Shown: positions 7,961 to 19,009 of the stretch, piece after piece
How positions within the stretch are numbered: the first letter of the stretch is position 1
Layout: the number at the start of each line of letters is the position of its first letter
Assembly: GCA_028873515.1 (NCBI GenBank)
Contig: JAGWIG010000016.1
Span: forward strand, 1 to 45,534
DNA length: 45,534 nucleotides
Source: Pseudomonadota bacterium
GTDB taxonomy: Bacteria > Pseudomonadota > Gammaproteobacteria > Burkholderiales > REEB80
Direction: 5' to 3'
The notes under the pieces: generated by a model
Seen by the model: only the letters and a program-made list of their open reading frames with translations
Database searches by the model: none
What the model was told of the DNA's origin: nothing
Program-made: the position numbers and the translations under genes

Positions 7961-10900
7961 TTGAGGCTTATCCGATTGCAGCATAGCAAGCTCTGGGTGC
8001 GGGGATGGAAAATTGTACGGATGGGTTTAATCACATTCGTGCTGATTGCTGTGACTCTTATTCTTTCAGTCCAGTTTTATTTCATTCCTAATGCAAATAC
8101 CTGGAAGCAAGATATCGCAAGCCAGCTTACACAGCGAATTGGTCACACGGTAACAATTGGAAATATTAATGCCGGATGGCATGCAATGCATCCTCATTTG
8201 CACATTTCTGATCTGATCTTATTTGATTCGGCTGGAAACCCTTCTTTGCAGCTGGGCTCAGTCAATGCGGATATTGCTTGGTCAAGCCTGCTTTTAAGAG
8301 AGCTTTATTTATTTGATTTACGGATTGACGCACCTACTATTGTTATCCATCGGAATGTTCATGGAAATCTCTTTGTTGCCGGAATAGAGATTGGTAATAA
8401 CAATAAGTTTCCAGGGAGCTCTTTTGGTGATTGGTTAATCCATCAGAGGCATTTACATATAACTCAGGCAAGGATTCTGTGGCAGGATGATTATCGCCAT
8501 GCTTCGCCCTTGATTCTTAGTCATGCCAGTCTGACCGTTAACAATTTTTCAGTTCGTCATTCCTTTGTCTTTAGTGCTACCCCCCCCGCTAGGCTCGCTC
8601 AACCGTTTCAGCTGAATGGTGTTTTTTATGGGCGGTCACTGGAGTCGCTAAGTAGTTGGCATGGCAGGCTGGGCATGAATTTCCCAAGCCTGGATCTGTC
8701 TTCGCTTAAAACTTATGTCAATTATCCATTTGTTCTGAAAAGTGGTGTCCTCGGTGGAACTTTGCACGCGCAGCTTGCAAACCGGCGTTTAACAGAATTA
8801 AGGGGTAAGGTTTATATCAATAATCTTGTGGCTCAAAATGATACAGCTCACCCTTTGTTGAAAATAGATCATCTTTCAACAGGACTTGAATACGAAGCCC
8901 GTGAAAATGCCTATAGCTTGAAGCTTGATAAGCTTACCCTGGCATTGCCTGGGAATAGTTCACAAAATAATCCTGTGTCAGTTCCAATGAATTTCTTTCT
9001 CGATATTGCCCATCAAAAGGGGAGCTTGCTGAAAGTCAATGCTCAAGCAGATCATTTTGATCTGGATAAAATGCGTAAAATTGCAGCATCTTTACCTCTA
9101 CCTGACAATATTGCGGGTTGGCTTGCCCAATACCGTCCCCAAGGGAAAATGACCAACCTGAAACTTGGTCTTGAAGGGCCAAAAAAGGAGTTGAAATTAA
9201 CCCGGTTTGAAACCCTGTTTCATAATTTTGGAATTGAAGCTGTAGGGAAGCGCCCCGGATTTACAGATTTGTCGGGAGAACTGAAAATGCAGCCGGATTC
9301 AGGTATTTTATCTGTTGATAGCCGAAAGGCATCAGTCATCTGGCCTTCTCAGTGGCGAGCCCCTATCTTGTTCGACACGATAGTGGGAAGTCTTTCATGG
9401 GCACGGCAGGGAAATTATTGGCGAGTGACGACGGATGGAATTCATTTAACAAATGCTAATCTGATTGGGAGCGTTGCGGGTAGCTATGTCACTAATCTGC
9501 ATGATCCTGGTTATCTTGATCTTGCCGGAAATATCCAGCACTGTGAGGCTAGGTACATACCGTCTTATCTCCCGCTTGGTATTGGTGCGCCAGTAATTGA
9601 CTGGTTAAGTAAGGCCATTGTGGCGGGTCAGGCTAAGGATGCGAAGGTTATTGTAAGGGGTAATTTAATGGATTTCCCCTTTATTAAGCCTTCTAGCGGG
9701 AAGTTTAGTGTCGAGGCCCATATTACCGGGGGCCGGCTTGATTATGCCAGTGGATGGCCTGCCTTGAATAACTTGGTACTTGATATCGGTATCAATAATT
9801 CTGGACTGAGGATTGACGGGCATTCCGGAAATGTTTATAGGGGTGAGTTAAGTCAGGTCAAGGCGTTTATACCGAATTTGTTTCAGCCTGATGCTGTTCT
9901 CACTGTAACTGGGCAAGCAAAGGCCCCTACAAAGGATTTGTTGGGATTCATTCAGCATAGCCCCGTCAATAAGATGCTGGGTGACATTAGCAATGGAGTC
10001 CAGGCCCAAGGCGATGGCAAACTAAGTTTGACACTCCAAATCCCATTGGCCAATGTTGCGGCAACCCATACGACAGGGACGTATCAGTTTATTAATAACC
10101 GTATCCAGTTCAGTTCTCGGTTTCCAGCACTTGGTGATGTTAGCGGGGCACTTAATTTTACTGGAACGAAAGCCAAGATCCGACATCTGCATGTCAGGCT
10201 GTTTGGCGAACCTGCACGAATTGATCTGGATGCAGATACTTCAAATACCAAGGTTAAGGTATCTGGGCAGGCAAAGGTAGAACAAGTGTTGCAATTTGCT
10301 GATCTTCCTTTTAAAGATAAATTTTCAGGTGTGACAGATTACCAGGCGCAACTTGATTTGGCTTCAGATGGCCATAGAAGTTTGACTCTTCAGTCAGATC
10401 TGGACGGGTTAAGCAGCAGTTTACCTTCTCCTCTGGACAAGCCTGCAAGGGTAAAACTACCCTTAACTATTAAAATCAATTCGGTTGATGGACGTTATAC
10501 CCGTACTAGAGCCAAATTTTCTGGTGGCTTGATGAATCTTGTTTTTGAAACTCGCCCAGGCAAGTCTACAAGAGGGCGAGTCGCCTTTAATAAAAAAGCC
10601 GTAACATTACCCCAGACAGGAATTGAATTGACGGGGTATCTGAAACAGCTTGATGTTGATGCCTGGCGAAGCTTGATCTTGGACCAGAAAGGAAAGAGTG
10701 CAGTCGCTTTTCCTTTGTCTGACATTAAACTGTCGGTAGATACCTTGAGGGTCGCAAGCCATGAGCTTCATCATGTAAAATTTGATTTGGTTCCCAGCGG
10801 GAAAGCCTGGTCTGCACAGATAAAAAGCGATGAGATGGATGGGAGGGTAAGTTATGACCCCAAGGGAAATGGCACGCTTCATGCCATTTTGACTCGCCTG

Positions 10901-11803
10901 GATATTTCACATACCGGGTTTGATGAAGGCAGGAATAATGATCAGCCGGCTAAAGCTTCATTCCAGACCTTGCCAGTTCTTGATGTTACTGCAGATGATT
11001 TGATCCTGAACAATCACCATTATGGGAAGATGCGGTTTTTGGCCCATCCTGAAGGCAATAACTGGGCGATTAACAATCTGACACTTGAAAATACTGACAG
11101 CAGTCTACAATTAAGTGGTGTATGGGATGATACTCCATTACATTCGCATTCCCAGGCAGATTTTACCCTGAATGTGCGTGATATTGGTCATTACCTGTCC
11201 CGAATCGGACATCCTGATCTGGTTAAAGGAGGTAAGGCAAAACTTACGGGTCACTTATCATGGGCAGGGCCATTGATGAAACTCGATTTTTCCACGTTGA
11301 CAGGTAAAATGGTCCTAAGTGCAGAAAAAGGACAATTTCTTCAAGTCGATCCAGGAATTGGAAAGTTATTGGGTATCCTGAGTCTTCAGTCTTTGCCAAG
11401 TCGATTTGCTCTTGATTTTCATGATATTTTTAGTCATGGGTTTGCTTTTGATACGATCCAGTCTAATCTTGATGTAGTGCAGGGTGTAATACATAGTGAT
11501 GATTTTAGAATGTACGGACCCTCTGCTCTGGTCTTGATGAATGGACAAACTGATCTGGATCATGAAACTCAGCAGATTGATGTGCATGTAATCCCGAATG
11601 TTGGAAATAGTATTTCAATCGGGGCTGCTTTTTTGGGTGGGCCTGTAGTCGGTTTAACATCGCTTCTTTTGCAAAAATTATTGCAAGATCCATTGGGTCG
11701 AATTGTCTCCTACCATTATCTGATTACCGGAAATTGGGATAAGCCGATAGTAGAAAAGGTTAGTGCAGCTAAGGCTAGCCGTGCTTCTGGAGAAATGCAT
11801 TGA
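7961..11803 (+). CDS. yhdP: YhdP-family AsmA-like envelope protein
   Basis: This 1280-residue protein starts with a basic segment and one membrane helix at about residues 21–42, followed by a very long periplasmic part of beta-strand repeats. That is the layout of YhdP, an AsmA/TamB-like protein that bridges the envelope and helps move phospholipid to the outer membrane in E. coli. The start of the periplasmic part (IGNINAGWHAMHPHLHISDL) and the C-terminal region with GPVVGLTSLLLQKL and the SYHYLITGNWDKP stretch are typical of the family. The start codon is TTG with no strong ribosome site, so the exact start is uncertain. The stop overlaps the nitrilase start by four bases, and the yhdP–nitrilase–tldD order is classic. 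Confidence 0.9.
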   Translation: MRLIRLQHSKLWVRGWKIVRMGLITFVLIAVTLILSVQFYFIPNANTWKQDIASQLTQRIGHTVTIGNINAGWHAMHPHLHISDLILFDSAGNPSLQLGSVNADIAWSSLLLRELYLFDLRIDAPTIVIHRNVHGNLFVAGIEIGNNNKFPGSSFGDWLIHQRHLHITQARILWQDDYRHASPLILSHASLTVNNFSVRHSFVFSATPPARLAQPFQLNGVFYGRSLESLSSWHGRLGMNFPSLDLSSLKTYVNYPFVLKSGVLGGTLHAQLANRRLTELRGKVYINNLVAQNDTAHPLLKIDHLSTGLEYEARENAYSLKLDKLTLALPGNSSQNNPVSVPMNFFLDIAHQKGSLLKVNAQADHFDLDKMRKIAASLPLPDNIAGWLAQYRPQGKMTNLKLGLEGPKKELKLTRFETLFHNFGIEAVGKRPGFTDLSGELKMQPDSGILSVDSRKASVIWPSQWRAPILFDTIVGSLSWARQGNYWRVTTDGIHLTNANLIGSVAGSYVTNLHDPGYLDLAGNIQHCEARYIPSYLPLGIGAPVIDWLSKAIVAGQAKDAKVIVRGNLMDFPFIKPSSGKFSVEAHITGGRLDYASGWPALNNLVLDIGINNSGLRIDGHSGNVYRGELSQVKAFIPNLFQPDAVLTVTGQAKAPTKDLLGFIQHSPVNKMLGDISNGVQAQGDGKLSLTLQIPLANVAATHTTGTYQFINNRIQFSSRFPALGDVSGALNFTGTKAKIRHLHVRLFGEPARIDLDADTSNTKVKVSGQAKVEQVLQFADLPFKDKFSGVTDYQAQLDLASDGHRSLTLQSDLDGLSSSLPSPLDKPARVKLPLTIKINSVDGRYTRTRAKFSGGLMNLVFETRPGKSTRGRVAFNKKAVTLPQTGIELTGYLKQLDVDAWRSLILDQKGKSAVAFPLSDIKLSVDTLRVASHELHHVKFDLVPSGKAWSAQIKSDEMDGRVSYDPKGNGTLHAILTRLDISHTGFDEGRNNDQPAKASFQTLPVLDVTADDLILNNHHYGKMRFLAHPEGNNWAINNLTLENTDSSLQLSGVWDDTPLHSHSQADFTLNVRDIGHYLSRIGHPDLVKGGKAKLTGHLSWAGPLMKLDFSTLTGKMVLSAEKGQFLQVDPGIGKLLGILSLQSLPSRFALDFHDIFSHGFAFDTIQSNLDVVQGVIHSDDFRMYGPSALVLMNGQTDLDHETQQIDVHVIPNVGNSISIGAAFLGGPVVGLTSLLLQKLLQDPLGRIVSYHYLITGNWDKPIVEKVSAAKASRASGEMH

Positions 11804-12630
11804 TCAGTTTTACGGGAGAAAAAGACGGAGTCCGGGTTGCTGCTGTCCAAATGGTATCAGGCCCGGATGTCATGGCTAATATTGAGACGGCCAGAACACT
11901 TGTAGTCCAGGCAAAAAACCTGGGGGCAAGACTGGTTGTCTTGCCTGAGTATTTTCCTGTTATGGGTATGAAAGATACTGATAAGTTATTGGCCAGTGAG
12001 TCATTTGGTACTGGACCCATACAGGATTTTCTAAGCCAGACAGCCAGGAGTTCGCAGTTATGGATTGTTGGGGGAACCCTTCCCATCAAAGCTGCAACTC
12101 CTGATCGGGTGAGGAATTCTTGTCTGGTTTTTGATGACCAGGGAGTACTTCGTGCCCGTTATGATAAAATTCATCTATTTGGAATGGATTTTGGTGGTGA
12201 ATGTTATCGTGAGTCCGATACGATTGAATCAGGTAGGGATATAGTGGCATTGGACTCTCCGTTTGGTCGTATCGGGTTATCAATTTGCTATGATCTCAGG
12301 TTTCCGGAATTGTACAGGCAGATGGGGGAAGTGGATATACTGTGCATTCCCTCCGCATTTACAGAACTCACTGGCCAGGCGCATTGGGAAGTATTGCTGC
12401 GCGCTCGTGCCATTGAGAACCTGGCCTATGTCATTGCATCCGGTCAGGGCGGTATCCATCCTGGTGGCCGAGAGACATATGGAAACAGTATGATTGTTGA
12501 TCCTTGGGGTGTAGTTGTTAAACGTTTAGGGAAAGGGCCAGGATTGGTTCTGGCGGATTTAAGTGCAGAACGGCGTCAGAGATTACGTGAGGGACTGCCG
12601 GCATTGAAACATAAGATACTATTAATGTGA
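11800..12630 (+). CDS. Carbon-nitrogen hydrolase, Nit1/YbeM type
   Basis: This 276-residue nitrilase-superfamily amidase has the full catalytic triad: E50 in LPEYF, K123 in YDKIHLF and C163 in [10 protein letters not shown]. The [13 protein letters not shown] stretch and [13 protein letters not shown] are typical of the Nit1/Nit2 branch. Nit1 members repair deaminated glutathione, and that is the likely role here, but omega-amidase activity cannot be excluded from sequence. The TTG start overlaps the yhdP stop (TTGA), with GGAG at 11789–11792 suitably placed. It lies between yhdP and tldD, as in many proteobacteria, so it is probably co-transcribed with both. Confidence 0.9.
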   Translation: MISFTGEKDGVRVAAVQMVSGPDVMANIETARTLVVQAKNLGARLVVLPEYFPVMGMKDTDKLLASESFGTGPIQDFLSQTARSSQLWIVGGTLPIKAATPDRVRNSCLVFDDQGVLRARYDKIHLFGMDFGGECYRESDTIESGRDIVALDSPFGRIGLSICYDLRFPELYRQMGEVDILCIPSAFTELTGQAHWEVLLRARAIENLAYVIASGQGGIHPGGRETYGNSMIVDPWGVVVKRLGKGPGLVLADLSAERRQRLREGLPALKHKILLM

Positions 12631-12640
12631 AGGAAATTTA

Positions 12641-14083
12641 GTGGAAGTTAAAGAGAATCTGAAACTTGCGTCCAATTTGTTGCTTGTCCCATATGGGCTG
12701 GATGAGCTTGACCTGTCAAAAGCATTTGGTCTCATGATGACCCATCAGGTAGATTATGCAGATCTTTATTTTCAGTTCAGTCGATCTGAGAGTTGGTCTC
12801 TTGAGGAGGGCACCGTCAAATCAGGCAGTTTTGCCATTGATCAAGGAGTTGGAGTTCGCGCAGTAAGTGGAGAGCGTACGGCTTTTGCTTATTCTGATGA
12901 CATTAGTTTTGTTGCGCTGGAACAGACAGTGAGGGCCACTCGAGCTATTGCTCGACAAGGAGGAGAAAGTGTCCGTCCGATTGTTGCTGCATCGGGGGGG
13001 CATGTTCTTTATCCCGCCATGGATCCGCTTGCTGATTTTGATTCGGAATCGCGGATAGCGATTTTGCATCGTGTTGAAGCTTTGGCACGTGCAAAAGATC
13101 CCCGTGTAACACAGGTTATTGCAGGATTGGCCGGGGAATATGAAGTAATTCTTGTTGCTCGCCATGATGGGCATTTGGCTGCAGATGTAAGACCTTTGGT
13201 ACGGCTTTCTGTGCAGATTATTGTTGAATCGAACGGTCATCGCGAACAAGGATATGCAGGAGGAGGTGGGCGTTTTGGTTATGAATGGTTTAATGAGACC
13301 CGTATTGCTGGATTTGTTGATGATGCCGTGCACCAGGCTTTGGTCAATCTTGATGCTGAGCCCGCACCTGCTGGCCCGATGACAGTCGTGTTGGGAGCAG
13401 GCTGGCCAGGTATTTTGTTACATGAGGCAATTGGTCATGGGCTTGAAGGAGATTTTAACCGGAAGGGGAGTTCGGCCTTTTCCAATAGGATAGGAGAGAA
13501 AGTGGCGTCATCTGGGGTAACAGTCGTTGATAACGGTACATTGGAAGGACGCCGAGGCTCTCTTAATATTGATGACGAGGGTAATCCTACTTCGTGTACC
13601 ACGCTTATCGAAAATGGGATTTTGCGTAATTATTTGCAGGATAGTCTTAATGCCAGGCTTATGCGGATGCCCGTAACTGGAAATGCACGCAGAGAATCGT
13701 ACGCCCATATCCCTATGCCACGAATGACCAATACTTATATGCTGAATGGTGATATGGCACCAGAAGAAATTATGGCGTCAGTGAAATCGGGTCTTTATGC
13801 TGTCAATTTTGGTGGGGGTCAGGTTGACATAACTAGCGGGAAATTTGTTTTTTCGACTGCTGAAGCCTACCTCATCAAGAATGGACAGATTACACGTCCG
13901 GTAAAAGGGGCAACACTCATTGGTAATGGCCCTGATGTTTTAACGAGAGTATCCATGATTGGTAATGACATGCGTCTTGATTCAGGTATTGGAACTTGTG
14001 GGAAAGAAGGTCAGAGCGTGCCTGTAGGAGTAGGTCAGCCTACTCTTCGGATTGATGGTTTGACTGTTGGAGGTACTGCCTGA
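12641..14083 (+). CDS. tldD: Metalloprotease TldD
   Basis: TldD forms a heterodimeric zinc protease with TldE (PmbA) that trims unfolded peptides and takes part in maturing some ribosomal peptides. The 480-residue product has the zinc motif HEAIGH at 261–266, followed by GLEGDF, and the C-terminal [14 protein letters not shown] stretch. TldD carries the active site. The partner TldE is not in this window and is often encoded elsewhere. The start is GTG with AGGAAA at 12631–12636. The gene closes the yhdP–nitrilase–tldD run. Confidence 0.95.
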   Translation: MEVKENLKLASNLLLVPYGLDELDLSKAFGLMMTHQVDYADLYFQFSRSESWSLEEGTVKSGSFAIDQGVGVRAVSGERTAFAYSDDISFVALEQTVRATRAIARQGGESVRPIVAASGGHVLYPAMDPLADFDSESRIAILHRVEALARAKDPRVTQVIAGLAGEYEVILVARHDGHLAADVRPLVRLSVQIIVESNGHREQGYAGGGGRFGYEWFNETRIAGFVDDAVHQALVNLDAEPAPAGPMTVVLGAGWPGILLHEAIGHGLEGDFNRKGSSAFSNRIGEKVASSGVTVVDNGTLEGRRGSLNIDDEGNPTSCTTLIENGILRNYLQDSLNARLMRMPVTGNARRESYAHIPMPRMTNTYMLNGDMAPEEIMASVKSGLYAVNFGGGQVDITSGKFVFSTAEAYLIKNGQITRPVKGATLIGNGPDVLTRVSMIGNDMRLDSGIGTCGKEGQSVPVGVGQPTLRIDGLTVGGTA

Positions 14084-14183
14084 ATGTCTTCTGATTTCAT
14101 ATTATCAAAAAGATAGGAGTATGAGGGCGAGAAATTTTAAACAAAAAGAAAGACCATGAGGAATTGGCTTTTCAACAGACGAA

Positions 14184-14189
14184 TATAAT
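14184..14189 (+). promoter_or_regulatory. -10 box upstream of rsgA
   Basis: A perfect TATAAT lies 21 bases before the TTG start of rsgA. TTGGCT at 14164–14169 could be a -35 but the spacing is only 14 bases. Evidence is limited to the -10. Confidence 0.33.
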
Positions 14190-14209
14190 TTTATGTTTTT
14201 GGAAATATA

Positions 14210-15094
14210 TTGAAAAGACTTATACCAAATCATATGGTTGGGTGTGTAATTTCATCACATGGACGCAATTATATTGTTGAGGATCCTGTTAAGAATCATA
14301 TAAGCTGTGTGGCGAAGGGTCATAAGCAGAATATCGTAATCAATGATCGGGTCCACTATCAAATGACTTCGGTCAATCAAGGCCTTATTACAGGCATTGA
14401 ATCGAGGACTTCTCTTTTATACCGATCTGATGCCTATCACCAGAAAATGCTCGTTGCCAACATCGATCAGGTGGTAGCCGTAACGGCTGTCTGGCCCCCC
14501 CTGTATGAGTCCTTATTATCAAGAATCCTGCTTGCAGCAGAAGCTGCGAGAGTTTCAGCGCTGATTGTCCTGAACAAAACGGATCTTCCCGAGAGCAAAG
14601 AGGCCATGCCATTGATGCAGTACTATGAATCCTTGGGGTACAGGCTGATAAAGTATTCAATGAATGAACCCATCTCTTGCCTGCTGAATGCATTATCAGG
14701 TCATACCAACTTTCTGATAGGCCAGTCAGGTGTTGGTAAATCAACACTTCTGAATCGGCTTTTGCCTAATGCAAATGCGCGCACCAAGGAAGTGTCCGAA
14801 ACTTTACGCTCCGGACGCCATACGACTACCCATTCCACGTTGCATCATCTTGATGCAATAACCGATCTGATTGATTCGCCTGGGCTACAGGAATTTGGGC
14901 TTGCACATGTGCCTCTTGATGAGCTTGTGTATGCGTTTATAGAATTTAGACCATATATTGGCCAGTGCCGGTTTAGTAACTGTCTTCATCTGATTGAGCC
15001 TGGCTGCGCAGTTATTGAAGCAGTTAATAACGGTAAGATTCGCAGGAGCAGACATGAATTACATGTCAGGCTTTTGACTGAATCTGGCAGCTGA
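14210..15094 (+). CDS. rsgA: Small ribosomal subunit biogenesis GTPase RsgA
   Basis: RsgA is a circularly permuted GTPase that checks late 30S maturation. The motifs appear in permuted order: G4 NKTD, then G1 GQSGVGKST, then G3 DSPG. An OB-fold precedes them, and a zinc finger with C, C, H and C ligands (QCRFSNCLHLIEPGC) follows. The product is 294 residues. I use TTG 14210, which has GGAAA eight bases upstream nearby; ATG 14234, eight codons in, also gives a family-like start (MVGCVISSHGRNY) but lacks a ribosome site. The gene is convergent with the M48 protease gene across a 471-base gap. Confidence 0.93.
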   Translation: MKRLIPNHMVGCVISSHGRNYIVEDPVKNHISCVAKGHKQNIVINDRVHYQMTSVNQGLITGIESRTSLLYRSDAYHQKMLVANIDQVVAVTAVWPPLYESLLSRILLAAEAARVSALIVLNKTDLPESKEAMPLMQYYESLGYRLIKYSMNEPISCLLNALSGHTNFLIGQSGVGKSTLLNRLLPNANARTKEVSETLRSGRHTTTHSTLHHLDAITDLIDSPGLQEFGLAHVPLDELVYAFIEFRPYIGQCRFSNCLHLIEPGCAVIEAVNNGKIRRSRHELHVRLLTESGS

Positions 15095-15565
15095 TCATCC
15101 TTATATTAATTTTCGGTCTTAAAGAATTTGTGCCATTAAATTTCTTTCTTTGGGCCGGTTTAATGCCAACCATGTTGCATAAGGACCAAAAGAATATCGT
15201 GATTCTAGATTTTCACTGGCTTTATGTAAGTATTCCTATATTAACCAAGACAAGCCTTATCTTAAGCGTTGTCAATGAAACAGACTCTATCCTGCCTGAC
15301 AACGTATAAAACGGCTTGTAGAAGTAAATGAATGTTAATAGCCATTAGAACCAGTTTGGATCTGTTACCTAAATTGCACGAATACAATTGTGGAGTTGCA
15401 AATATCAGCAATGCTTACTTTATTACTATGTTTGGTTTCACACTTTATCTTCAGGTTCTCTGAACCAGAGAATATTTTGGCTAATTTGAGAGCAATAACT
15501 TTGCATAGAAATTAACGGAATTGATTTGTTTAAAATAAAAATTTTTTCTTCCTGTGATTTAGTAT
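15095..15565. other. AT-rich gap between convergent rsgA and M48 gene
   Basis: No recognisable gene is seen. A 49-codon frame starts near 15163 (MPTMLHKDQKN...) but has no ribosome site and no family features. The one notable structure is a pair of overlapping inverted repeats: GGTTC-TCT-GAACC at 15454–15466 and TTCTCT-GAACC-AGAGAA at 15456–15472. These cannot form at the same time. Neither is followed by a long T run on the + strand. Confidence 0.5.
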
Positions 15566-16813
15566 TTATGTGTTTGATTCCGCTTCTCGAAGCCTGCTGA
15601 TCCTTGCTTGAGCTCCAGGATGTGAATCATAGAATAATGAAAAAAGTGGATCCGGGGTTAAAGTGGAAGCATTGTCTTTGAAAAGCTTTACAAGTGAGTT
15701 AACCAGTTTGTCTGGCTTAATTTGTCTTGTAGCATAAGCATCTGCATCGTATTCATGACGACGTGAATACCAACTGCCAATTGGCGTAAAGGGAAAGAGG
15801 AAAATAGGTCCGGCAATCAAGAACAGGATTAAGGCTTCCGCGTTTCCAGGAACCGGCAGATATAGCCCTGTAAAAAACCAGGTGTGGGTCATCAGTTTGG
15901 CAAGTAGCCAGAGACCGAGAAAACTTACTATAAACATTAGTGCAATACGTTTATGCACATGGTGAAGTTTGTAATGACCTAATTCGTGAGCCAGCACAGC
16001 TAGGACTTCATCAGGCTCAAGCTGTTTGAAAAGCGTGTCAAAGAATACGATACGGCGGGATTTTCCCAACCCGGTGAAATAGGCGTTACCATGACTTGAA
16101 CGTGTAGAGCCATCCATTACGAACAGGCCATTTACCTTAAATCCACATTTCTCAAGAAGAGCGTTAATACGGTTTTTTAGTGAATCGTCAGAAAGAGGCT
16201 GGAAATGGTTAAATAAAGGTGCAATGAATGTTGGATAAAGGGCGAGTACAATAAGATTGAATCCAATGAATACCAGCCATGCGGCTATCCACCAGTGGTT
16301 AGGGTAGGTTTGCATGATCCAGAGTATAGTCATGAGCAAGGGGAGTCCGAGTGCCAAACCCACCAAGGCATGCAATAGTGTGTCGCGAACGAACAGGCCA
16401 GGGGTCATGTGATTGAACCCGAATTTCTTTTCTATGCCAAATATACGATAGACTTCAAAAGGTAAGTCGAGCATGGCAAGTAGTAAAAAAACACATAGAA
16501 TAAAAGCAGTGCTTCCTGTTAAATCTTTTAGAAGAACATGAACATGTTCATCTATCCAGAGTAGACCGCCCCCGAAAGTTAGGAATACGAGTATCAGGCC
16601 GTCGTATAAATGCTGGACGAGATTGAGTCGGGTCTTGGCAATGGCATAATCTGCAGCCTTCTGATGACTTTGAAGGTCAATGGCCTGCTGGAAGGCTGAG
16701 GGCACTTTGCTACGGTGATGACCAACGTAGCTGATTTGCCGTAGGTCCAGGAAAACTTTAAGGCCGGTTGAAAGAAAAAGCATCAGGGCAAAAAGGGTGG
16801 TAAAAACGGGCAT
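15566..16813 (-). CDS. M48 family (Ste24-type) membrane metallopeptidase
   Basis: This 415-residue protein has the zinc motif HELGH at 276–280 with E354 in [10 protein letters not shown] as the probable third ligand. Several hydrophobic membrane segments lie on both sides. The N-terminal half ([17 protein letters not shown]) matches the Ste24/CAAX protease layout and not the shorter HtpX form. In bacteria the family is linked to quality control at the inner membrane; its substrates are not known here. AGGA nine bases upstream on the minus strand supports the ATG at 16813. It is divergent from orn with a 66-base gap. Confidence 0.92.
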   Translation of the reverse strand: MPVFTTLFALMLFLSTGLKVFLDLRQISYVGHHRSKVPSAFQQAIDLQSHQKAADYAIAKTRLNLVQHLYDGLILVFLTFGGGLLWIDEHVHVLLKDLTGSTAFILCVFLLLAMLDLPFEVYRIFGIEKKFGFNHMTPGLFVRDTLLHALVGLALGLPLLMTILWIMQTYPNHWWIAAWLVFIGFNLIVLALYPTFIAPLFNHFQPLSDDSLKNRINALLEKCGFKVNGLFVMDGSTRSSHGNAYFTGLGKSRRIVFFDTLFKQLEPDEVLAVLAHELGHYKLHHVHKRIALMFIVSFLGLWLLAKLMTHTWFFTGLYLPVPGNAEALILFLIAGPIFLFPFTPIGSWYSRRHEYDADAYATRQIKPDKLVNSLVKLFKDNASTLTPDPLFSLFYDSHPGAQARISRLREAESNT

Positions 16814-16879
16814 AGCACATCCTGCATGACATCCATATTTATATTATGCCACAATTATTCCTTTTACGAAGGGAACCCT

Positions 16880-17425
16880 ATGCCTCAGGATGCTAACCGT
16901 CTTATCTGGATTGATATGGAAATGAGTGGACTTTCACCTGAAAATGACCGGATTCTTGAAGTGGCTCTGGTGATAACGGATAGCGATCTTGTTATTGTTG
17001 CTGAAGCACCTGTATGGGTTGTACATCAGGCAGAAGCCGTACTTAATGGGATGGATGACTGGAACAAGGGTACTCACAAAAAAAGTGGCTTGATTGAAAA
17101 AGTAATGAAATCAACTTTTAGCGAAATTGAAGTAGAATCATGTGCATTGGATTTTCTTGCAGAGCATCTTCCTGCGAATGTTTCTCCCATGTGTGGGAAT
17201 TCTATCTGCCAGGATAGACGGTTTCTTGCTCATTATATGCCGAAACTTGAACACTATTTTCACTACCGTAACTTGGATGTAAGCTCCTTGAAGGAATTGG
17301 CAAGACGGTGGAAACCCGATGTGTATAAAGGGTTTAAAAAGACAGGAAAACATGAGGCACTTGCTGATATTTATGAGTCTATCGAAGAGCTTAAATATTA
17401 TAGAGAATCCTTCATCCGGTTATAG
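16880..17425 (+). CDS. orn: Oligoribonuclease
   Basis: Orn is the DEDDh 3'-5' exonuclease that degrades two-to-five-base RNAs, including pGpG from cyclic di-GMP turnover. D12 and E14 in IDMEMSGL, the CQDRRFL motif and the histidine in [10 protein letters not shown] give the catalytic set. A longer frame starts at 16826, but its first 18 residues fit nothing. ATG 16880 has GGGAA just upstream and gives 181 residues, exactly the E. coli length, so I use it. Its last 28 bases overlap the end of convergent glgA. Confidence 0.95.
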   Translation: MPQDANRLIWIDMEMSGLSPENDRILEVALVITDSDLVIVAEAPVWVVHQAEAVLNGMDDWNKGTHKKSGLIEKVMKSTFSEIEVESCALDFLAEHLPANVSPMCGNSICQDRRFLAHYMPKLEHYFHYRNLDVSSLKELARRWKPDVYKGFKKTGKHEALADIYESIEELKYYRESFIRL

Positions 17426-18861
17426 ATTTCAATATACTGCTGGGCGCTGTTTCGCCAGGAAAAATCTCGTTTCATGCCATTGCGCATGATACGGTGCCAT
17501 ATTCTTGGACGTTTATAACATTCAAGCGCTTGCCTGATCGATGTCAGAAGAGCCTGGGCCGTGGGTTCGTAAAAGATGAATCCTGAAGCTTTGGATGGCT
17601 CCTCGTTATAGTCGGTAACGGTGTCGATGAGACCGCCAGTGGCATTGACTATTGGAGGGGTGCCATAATGCTGGCTATACATCTGGTTCAGACCACAAGG
17701 CTCGTAACGGGAGGGCATAACGAACATATCAGCACCCGCAGTGATTCGGTGAGCCAGTGCTTCATCAAAACCAATATTGAGTCCGACTCTTCCGGGAAAA
17801 CGTGTAGCAAGATCACGGAAGCCTTTTTCCAGTGGGGCTTCGCCATTACCTAGTACGGAGAATTGAACTCCGGCAGCAATCAGCAGGGGAGCAATTTCCA
17901 GTAGCAGGTCAAGCCCTTTTTGATAGGTCATGCGGCTGACTACTCCTATGAGTGGGGAGTCCTGGTTGTCAAGTCCCAATTCTTTTTTCAAGGTTTTTTT
18001 GCACCCGTGTTTACCCGCAGGCTGTTTCAGGGAATAGGGTTGAGGAAGATAAACATCAGTTGATGTATCCCACTCTTTTTCATGGATACCATTGACTATA
18101 CCTGTAAGGACATTCCGTCGTTCATGCAGTAATCCATTAAAACCGAAGCCCAGCGCCTCGGTCTGAATTTCCTTTGCATAGCTTGGGCTGACAGTTGTTA
18201 TGGCATCAGCGTATTGCAGTCCCGCTTTCATAAAAGATAAGTGGCCATAAAACTCTACCCCTTGAAGGTTATAGGCTTCCCAAGGTAAATCCAGTCGGGG
18301 TAGGACAAGGGGGGGGAAATTTCCTTGGAATGCGAGATTATGAATGGTCATGAGACTTTTAGCGTGGGCTTTGTTGGAGCTAAAATGTAGATATGCAGGA
18401 GCAAGCCCGGTCTGCCAGTCATTACAGTGCAGGATTTGTGGCATGAACCCGATTTTTGTCTCATAGCTTCCAATTGCAGCAGCAGCTTCACCCAGCAATC
18501 CGAATCTCCAGACATTATCAATCCAGTCTTCACCATCAGCATTCTGGTAGGGGCCACCCTGTCTATTAAAATAAGGTGGGTAATTGAGAAGATAAATGGG
18601 AGTTTGAGTATCTGGATGTCGGGTTTCGATGAGTTCAGCACCCTTGCCAATCGAGGAGAGAAAGAGTTCCTTGCGGGGAGTTTTTTGAGGAAGTTTCTCA
18701 AGCAATGGTGGGTAGGCGGGTGTCAGGATACGTACATCAACCCCAGTTTCTTGAAGTGCTGCTGGAAGTGAGGCTGATACATCAGCCAGTCCCCCGGTCT
18801 TGATGAACGGGTACAGTTCTGAGGTTGCGAACAAAACGGTAGTTTGGGCGGGCTTTAGCAT
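17398..18861 (-). CDS. glgA: Glycogen synthase (ADP-glucose type)
   Basis: GlgA is a GT5 enzyme that extends alpha-1,4-glucan from ADP-glucose. The 487-residue product has the KTGGLAD motif at 21–27, which binds ADP-glucose, and the C-terminal [14 protein letters not shown] followed by a TGGL motif. No clear Shine-Dalgarno is visible ahead of the ATG at 18861. The gene points away from gnd–zwf–pgl, and a palindrome lies in the shared upstream region. Its 3' end overlaps orn by 28 bases. It is separate from glgB and glgC, which are about 5–9 kb away in the same block. Confidence 0.96.
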   Translation of the reverse strand: MLKPAQTTVLFATSELYPFIKTGGLADVSASLPAALQETGVDVRILTPAYPPLLEKLPQKTPRKELFLSSIGKGAELIETRHPDTQTPIYLLNYPPYFNRQGGPYQNADGEDWIDNVWRFGLLGEAAAAIGSYETKIGFMPQILHCNDWQTGLAPAYLHFSSNKAHAKSLMTIHNLAFQGNFPPLVLPRLDLPWEAYNLQGVEFYGHLSFMKAGLQYADAITTVSPSYAKEIQTEALGFGFNGLLHERRNVLTGIVNGIHEKEWDTSTDVYLPQPYSLKQPAGKHGCKKTLKKELGLDNQDSPLIGVVSRMTYQKGLDLLLEIAPLLIAAGVQFSVLGNGEAPLEKGFRDLATRFPGRVGLNIGFDEALAHRITAGADMFVMPSRYEPCGLNQMYSQHYGTPPIVNATGGLIDTVTDYNEEPSKASGFIFYEPTAQALLTSIRQALECYKRPRIWHRIMRNGMKRDFSWRNSAQQYIEIYNRMKDSL

Positions 18862-18941
18862 GTATAAATGTAGGAATCTTTGATAGATGCGGATTTGGGT
18901 CGTTTGATTAAAGTTGTTATGATGATGTTAACACAACCCCT

Positions 18942-18956
18942 CATGCAATTTGCATG
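18942..18956. promoter_or_regulatory. Perfect palindrome between glgA and gnd (possible operator)
   Basis: CATGCAA-T-TTGCATG is a perfect 7-base inverted repeat with a one-base centre. It lies 81 bases before the glgA start on one side and 54 bases before the gnd start on the other. TTGATT at 18904–18909 could be a -35 for gnd. The symmetry and place suit an operator for a dimeric regulator; the regulator is not known. Confidence 0.45.
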
Positions 18957-19009
18957 TCTGCAGCCTAATTATAGGTTTTGCAGTAATTTTTTTGATGGAG
19001 GAATCGAGC

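Noticed and set aside
15163-15312. 49-codon frame (MPTMLHKDQKN...) in the gap after rsgA
   Set aside because: It has no ribosome site, no domain and ordinary AT-rich codon use.
16826-16879. 18-residue N-terminal extension of Orn
   Set aside because: The internal ATG at 16880 has a ribosome site and gives exactly the usual 181 residues.
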